DNA of 64,000 bases from positions 122,978,564 to 123,042,563 of the forward strand of contig CM059971.1 of the NCBI GenBank assembly GCA_030490835.1. The letters are read 5' to 3'. Source of the stretch: Annona cherimola (taxonomy: Eukaryota > Streptophyta > Magnoliopsida > Magnoliales > Annonaceae). Below, piece after piece: positions 57,771 through 64,000 of this stretch. Each line of letters starts with the position of its first letter. The first letter of the stretch is position 1. The translations under genes were made by a program, and so were the position numbers. Under the pieces are notes generated by a model. It did not search any database and was not told the DNA's origin. It saw only the letters and a list, made by a program, of their open reading frames with translations.

Positions 57771-58478
57771 AAAGATGGATTTATGTAAAAACCTATTCAG
57801 TGCAGTCTAGTATGAAATGAGCCGCACACATATCTAAACGTTAAAATACTTTATATGTATTTTAGACGGCTTACATCTTAAAAATACTACATTAAAATTG
57901 ATATTTAAGTTCAATTATTTTATCACGTCAATATTGTACCATTTTAAAATACATATGCGCATGCTAGATTTAGATAAAAATTGGTATGCTAACAAAATAA
58001 ATAATGCTAAATAAAAAGGTAAGGTAAATATTAAATTTAATACATGTGGGGCCCATTTTCTGGTGGACTGTATTGTAATTATGATGCAGTTCGTCTGCAT
58101 TTAATTATTTTCCATATATGCATGGGCTCCGTTGTAATCCCTTAATTTTTAAGATTTTGGTATTTGATGAAAGATTCAATTCATTTGTTGTATTTAACAT
58201 TATTTGTTTATCTAAGAGACCAAGTTTCATCTCGATCGAATATATTTACTTGTTACATTTGTTGAAAAATATATATATTCATGTGTAAATTATGAAAAAT
58301 GTTTAAATTCATTCATAATAGTTTGTAGAATTATTTATCTACATAGTAATGATATTTTAGATGATTCAAATGTTGGAAAAACCACTTAAAATTGATATTT
58401 TAGCATTAAACCATTTTATTACATTGATTTTACACATTTATAGATAAGACATATACGGCAAAATTAAATAAAGAAAAG

Positions 58479-58910
58479 GACTTCTAAGATGGAGCATGAT
58501 TATATACATCATAATGTATTTTAAACTAAAATACAATATTCATTTATTTTATCTTATTTTTATTTTTATTTGGTTTTTCTTCATAAATATAGTTTCCTAA
58601 TTTATTTAATTCATATATCAAGTTTTGTCATTTTGTGATACTTTTATATATTTATTTTTTATTTTTAAAAAATCACCAATGTCAAGGGCATTTAAGTCAT
58701 TTTTCACTCCTTAAAAAGCTTGATTTAAAAAACTCAAAAATAAATATATAAAAGTATTGTAAAACAAAACTTTGTATATATATTGAATATACTTACGAAA
58801 ATGTGTTGATGAAAAAAATCAAAAAAATATAACTAATTATAAAAATAAACGAATTTTGTATTTTACCCTGAAATACATCATGATATATAATCAAGCTCCT
58901 TTTAAGACAC
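58479..58910. mobile_element. Fold-back MITE between two family A copies
   Basis: Left cttctaagatggagcatgat against inverted right cttaaaaggagcttgattat; the match continues through tacatcataatgtatttta. The core has the fold-back family motif. Confidence 0.65.
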
Positions 58911-61000
58911 TATAAATGAAACTACTTTTCCATGTAACTCTCTTTGCATTTAAAATTTAAATAGTTGATAAAAAATCCACTCTATCCATTATATAGCACG
59001 ATTTTTAGTATATTCTAAACTCTTTTATTTGTTTAGTTTTACTATGTATGAGTCTCATCTATAAATGTGTAAAATCAATATAATAAAATCGTTTAATACT
59101 AAAATATCAATTTTAAAGTAGTTTTCACCTTTTAAATAGTCTAAAATATCATTACTCTATAAATAAATGATTCTGCAAAATATTATTACATTTAAATGCA
59201 TGTGTGTATGAATTTAAGTTTTTTTAATAATTTACACAGTAAATATATAAGTTTTTAACATATGTAATCCATAAACATCCTTAATCGAGATGAAACTTGG
59301 TCTCCTTAATTTTTATGATTTTGATTCGTCATGTAAAATCTAATGCATTCATTGTATTTAACATCATTTGTTTATTAATGAGACTAAGTTTCATCCGGAT
59401 CAAATATATTCATAGGTTACATTTGTTAAAAACTATATATATTTATTGTGTAAATTATAAAAAAAATGCTTAGATTCATTCACACGTGTATTTAAATGTA
59501 ACGATATTTTGCAGAATCATTTATTTACAGAGTAATGATATTTTAGATGATTTAAAAGTTGAACAAAATTAATTTAAAATTGATATTAATATTAAATAAT
59601 TTTATTATATTGATTCTCAACGAGACTCATGCATAATGATATTAGATAAATAAAAATGACTTTCAATATATTATAAATAATGCTAGATATAATTGATGAA
59701 ACGAATTTTTCATCAATTATTAAGATTTTAAATATGGAAGGGTCATATAGAAAAGCGATTTCATATAAACGGATGTGGGCTCCACTTTTACATAAATAGA
59801 AACGATCTCATGTAATCTCCTCAATTTTTAAGATATTGATGATTGATGCATAAATTATGAAAAATGTTTACATCCATTCGCACATGTATTAGAATGTAAT
59901 AATACTTTATAAAATCATTTATCAACGTGGTAGTGATATTTTAGTGGTTTAGATGTTGAAAAATTATTTTAAAATTTATATTTTAGCATTGAACCATTTT
60001 ATTACAATGATTTTATACATTTATAAATGAAACCCATATACAATGAAATTAGACAAAATAAAAAATTTCCATAATAACATTATGAGTCCGTTTCTATGTA
60101 ACCAATTTCATTTTTGATATTTGATATTTGATAAAAAAATTATATTCATTCATTGTATTTAACATCATTTGCTTAGTTAGGAGACTAAGTTTTATTCAAA
60201 TTCAATACATGCATTGGCCACACTTGCTCGAAAATAAATATATTTATGTGTAAATTAAGAAAAATATTTAGATCCATTCATATATATATTAGAATATAAC
60301 AATACTTTACATAATTATTTATCCTCGTATTTACGATATTTTAGGTGGTTTAGATGTTGAAAATATACTTAAAAATTGATATTTAATATTAAATTATTTT
60401 ATTACATTGATTTTACACATTTGTAGGTGGAGTTCATATACAGCGATACTAGACAAATGAAAAGATTTACATAATAATATAAATGATGTTAAATGCAATG
60501 AATGAAGTGAATTTTCTATCAAAAATCTGGATGTTACAAATAACAGGGATTACATAGAAGTACTATTGTAATATAAATGATACTAAATATAATTGATGGT
60601 GTAGATTTTTCTATCAACTATTAAAATTTTAAATATTGAGGGGGTTTCATAGAAGCGGGACCGTATATATATATACATATATATAGGGATGCTTTTATAA
60701 AACTTTTTTTCTATGTAACCCTCTCGATTTTTAACATCTAAATGCTCGATGAGAAATTCGCTTAATCCATTGTATTTAACATCATTTATATTATTAGGGA
60801 AACTCTTTCACTTATATACCATTGTTGTGTATGGGCTCCATCTACAGATGTGTAAAATCAACATGAAAAATATTTAATACTAGAATATCAATTTTAAAGT
60901 AGTATTTTAAATATCTAAATCATCTAAAATAATATCACCATAATGGACAAATGATTCTACAAAGTATTACTACATTCCAATACATATGTGAATAGATTTA

Positions 61001-61290
61001 GGATATGTTTGACAATTTGCAAAAGTTGTTAAGTTAAAAAATTTCAATCTAAAACTTTTCACTCTCCATGACTATTCATTTTTAATTATTTTTTACATAT
61101 CTTTCTATACAACAACCTTACTTTTTAATCATTTTTACACAACTACAAATATAGCTAACCTATTTATTTTAAATTTATTCTCTTTACTTCTCATCATTAC
61201 CCCTACAATATCACATCATTTTCTACTAATTTAACAACTTTTATATAAAAAACTTTTCATCAAAAGTTTTACAACTTCCCAAACACACCC
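61001..61290 (-). mobile_element. Tourist-like MITE, copy 13, inside a family A element
   Basis: Ends ggatatgtttgacaa and cccaaacacaccc. The surrounding family A copy reads gattta before and ctaaacattttt after; uninterrupted copies (for example near 56,700) read gatctaaacatttttc. The duplication is therefore CTA/TTA. Confidence 0.85.
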
Positions 61291-61965
61291 CTAAACATTT
61301 TTCTAATTTACACTTGAATGTACCTATTTTTGAGCAAATGTGGCCTATTCACGTATTAAATTTGGAAAAAAACTTAATCTCATAACTAAATAAATGATGT
61401 TAAATACAATGAGTGGAGCAAATTTTTCACCGAACATTAAAATCTTAAAATTTGAGAAGGTCTCGTGGAAATGCTTTTATGTAACCTAGGTACATAGAAG
61501 CAGACCTGTATATTTCAATTTTACTTCTATGAAACCCCTTTTATATGCAATCTCTTCCGTACTTAAAATTTTCACATTATATGAAAAATTCACTTCATAT
61601 ATTGTATTTAACATCATTTATATTATTATACAAACCTTATCATTTGTTTTGCATTATTGTATATGGGTCTCATCTATAAATATGTAAAATCGACCTAATA
61701 AAACAATTTAATATCAAAATATCTATTATAAAATAGTATTTTGAACATTTAAACTATCTAAAATATCATTTCTATGTGGATAAATGATTATATAAATTAT
61801 TATTACATTATAATATGCGTGTAAATAGATCTAAATTTTTTTCATAATTTATACATGAATACATATATTTGAGCTAATGCGGCCATGCATATACTTGATT
61901 TGGACGAAACTTAGTCTCTTAATTAAGTAGATAATGTTAAATACAATAAATGGGTTAAAATTCAT

Positions 61966-63574
61966 CATATGGGGCTATGCGGACAGGAGCACTTTTGGCT
62001 GGTTTTGCTGATTTTTTATTTTTTTGTTCTTCTTAAAAGAAATTCTAGTCGCGAATGTTTTATGATTTTGATACTTTGGAGGGTCCAAAAGTATGATTCG
62101 GCCCAAGAAAGTGCTAATTTTAAGCGCAACAATTCCAGTATTCCGTTTGCATGAATTGAAAATTTAAAAGGGACAAAACAGCATTCCAAAGTTGGGGCTA
62201 TGTTTGCACCATTTTGGAATCCATTAAGCACGTTGTGTTTAAAATATTATTTTTAATTAAAATACATTAATTCGACTTAAAAGTACGTATAAGCGAGCCA
62301 CGAAATAAGTATACTTTTTTAGTGGAGAAAATAAATATACTTTAGAGTGAATATAAACACTAAGTTATGCATGACTCTCACAAATTTATTATTATAATGA
62401 TTTTAAATAGTGTTATTACATATGATAACAAATAAAACAAATTTTATATCCGTACTTTAAAGGTTTGAGCAAAATTATAAATGTGTAGTGACTTTCGTAA
62501 AATTTGTATCTATACTTACACAATTTTGCCTCAAATTGCAATTGTATATACAAATCTTAAACTATTTTTTAAATAATTAAAATATTCCGACAAAAAATAA
62601 ATGAAAAATTAAGAAATTTAAGATTTTGTCACTTCTTTAATTCTCAAACAACTTATGTGGGCGCGCATAGTGTAGTGTGAGTGGGGATCTAAGGTTTAAA
62701 TATAAAGTAAAAGTAATAGTCTTCTTATTATGTCTTTGAAATACATCTATCGAGTGATGAGTCATCTAAAATGGGTAATATGAGCAAAAAATATTAAAAC
62801 TTTAATTTTTTAAAAAATATTTTCTCACATTAAATGGGTCCAAGTGGGGAATTTTTGTTAAAGACAAATTTTTTTAGTATCTCAAAAGTATTTTTATATT
62901 TTCATTCATTAATAAATGAAAATACAAGAAAATGTTTCTAAGATACCAAATAATTTTATTTTTTATAAATATTCCTTACATTAAAAGTATAAATTTTCCG
63001 CCGGGTTGGATTTTGAAAGGTGTTTGTGGTTGTGAATTTTGCGGTACTTTGTCGAATTGACAACTCAACAGAGTTAGACCGCAATAAAGATATTTTGACC
63101 TTCTAAAAAAATTATGAATGCAAAACTCCCATCAAATAAATGATATAATGGCCACTGAGCAGTTGCCCGTGTGGTAGCTTGGGTGTGCTGTTAAAACAGT
63201 CATCCGAGTCTTCCTTTCTTTGTGGATAGAGCTTTTACAATGTTCCTCCTGAGAAGTGGAGATTTTATAATTTCCCCTTTAGGGTGAGAGTTTTGCATAT
63301 TTCTCCTTGTATGGGGGGGTATTTACAGAAAAAGTTTCCCTCCTCCCACCCCCTAACATGGTGTAAAGGTGATGAATGTGCTAGATTGTAACATTAGGTG
63401 TGATGTTGTGTAAAATATCAATAAAAAAATAAATGATATAATGAATACCCTAGAACAATGCAAATAGGGCCCACCTTAGCCCATTCAACTTTCAATACTG
63501 TGTTGCTAGGTGATAGTTCGTTATGTTTCAGAGACAATCATTTGTGTTCGGTCCCAATTGAGGTTATTTGCAAC
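61966..63574. other. AT-rich spacer, nothing recognised
   Basis: Frames at 61969-62154 and 62016-62231 overlap on opposite strands and have no recognisable domain. A G/C-richer stretch at 63,150-63,370 has no recognisable content. Confidence 0.45.
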
Positions 63575-63870
63575 CAGCGTTAAAAGCACACTTTTTTTTT
63601 TAAATTTATCTATAAATATTAATTTATGTGTATTTAATTTATAAATCAAGTATTGTCATTTGGAAAGTGTGTATATATTTATTTTGTATTTTTCGACATG
63701 TGTATATTTTAGTCATTTTAAATAATTTAACATGATTAAAATACACGTATGTTTAAAAATATAAAATAAATACATATTTCAAAAAATTATAAAGTTTGAT
63801 TTATAAATTAAATACACCTCCATCAACATTTGTATAAAAATTTTGAAAATGTGTTTTTGGCTTGCAAGTC
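63575..63870. mobile_element. Fold-back MITE
   Basis: Left aaaagcacacttttttttt pairs loosely with inverted right aaaatgtgtttttggcttg, and the core (atttaatttataaatcaagt against actttgatttataaattaaa) folds back. Borders approximate. Confidence 0.5.
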
Positions 63871-64000
63871 GGCGCAAATGATCGCGGTACATTATATTCA
63901 TGGGCAAGTGCAAACATCGTCCTAGATCACTTTTCAAACGCTTGCGTTGTTGATCTCGAAGTAAGATAAACCTAAGGAAACTGGTTTTCAGTGCAGTGCT

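Larger units (their letters stand above)
53758..61965. repeat. Array of AT-rich long-TIR elements (families A and B) and nested insertions
   Basis: About 8.2 kb with no gene. Family A copies begin with gcttctatgtaacccctc-like sequence, then gatatttgatgaaaaattca and ttgtatttaacatcatttgt, and end with the inverse of these, so TIRs are about 90 bp; full copies are about 800 bp. Copies or large parts lie at about 53,758-54,570, 55,655-56,910, 58,110-58,980, 58,920-59,790, 59,800-60,650, 60,688-61,500 and 61,515-61,965. Some shared ends suggest head-to-tail abutting. Family B copies lie at about 54,890-55,640 and 57,795-58,135. Borders are approximate because the copies abut and have diverged. Confidence 0.65.

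Noticed and set aside
1..64000. CRISPR arrays, operons, phage or defence systems
   Set aside because: The repeats found are transposon ends or tandem duplications, not short regular repeats with unique spacers; the genes are spliced plant genes on a eukaryotic background.

Overview
The window is nuclear DNA of a flowering plant. The evidence is spliced genes with GT-AG introns, plant protein families (ACX3-type acyl-CoA oxidase, PFU/UBC25-type E2, DUF2921 membrane protein), AT-rich intergenic DNA, and many PIF/Harbinger, hAT, Mutator-like and LTR-derived insertions. I cannot place the species from sequence alone.

Four protein-coding genes are supported, all on the minus strand. (1) 1890-2216: a small single-exon gene for a presumed mitochondrion-targeted acidic protein, with a recognisable promoter. 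(2) 8974-14826: peroxisomal acyl-CoA oxidase 3, reconstructed as 13 exons giving 680 aa, with one GC-AG intron. (3) 33107-35965: an intronless 952-aa DUF2921/SWEET-like membrane protein. (4) 42151-52690: a PFU/UBC25-26-like ubiquitin-conjugating enzyme, reconstructed as 8 exons giving 491 aa. All but one of its exons are small, and its introns of up to about 3.9 kb are loaded with insertions. A broken RING-VWA fragment of the WAV3/EDA40 class lies at 25558-25728. The genes look like unrelated housekeeping neighbours; nothing suggests a cluster or shared pathway.

The rest is a layered transposon landscape. A Tourist-like MITE family (about 260-295 bp, 3-bp TTA/TAA-type target duplications) occurs at least 13 times, in introns, in spacers and inside other elements. 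At 15.28-19.97 kb one MITE holds a hAT-like element (8-bp duplication) and a solo LTR (5-bp duplication) that itself holds a second solo LTR (5-bp duplication). 4843-6047 is a hAT-like element with a perfect 8-bp duplication. 20.55-22.48 kb is a near-2-kb palindrome with a different insertion in each arm. 30878-32778 is a Mutator-like element with GC-richer internal sequence, possibly a Pack-MULE. 53.76-61.96 kb is an array of long-TIR AT-rich elements nested in one another.

I see no CRISPR array, operon, phage or antiviral system, and no convincing novel biochemical system. The most interesting content is the datable nesting order, the GC-AG intron next to the catalytic glutamate codon of ACX3, and the candidate gene-capturing element.
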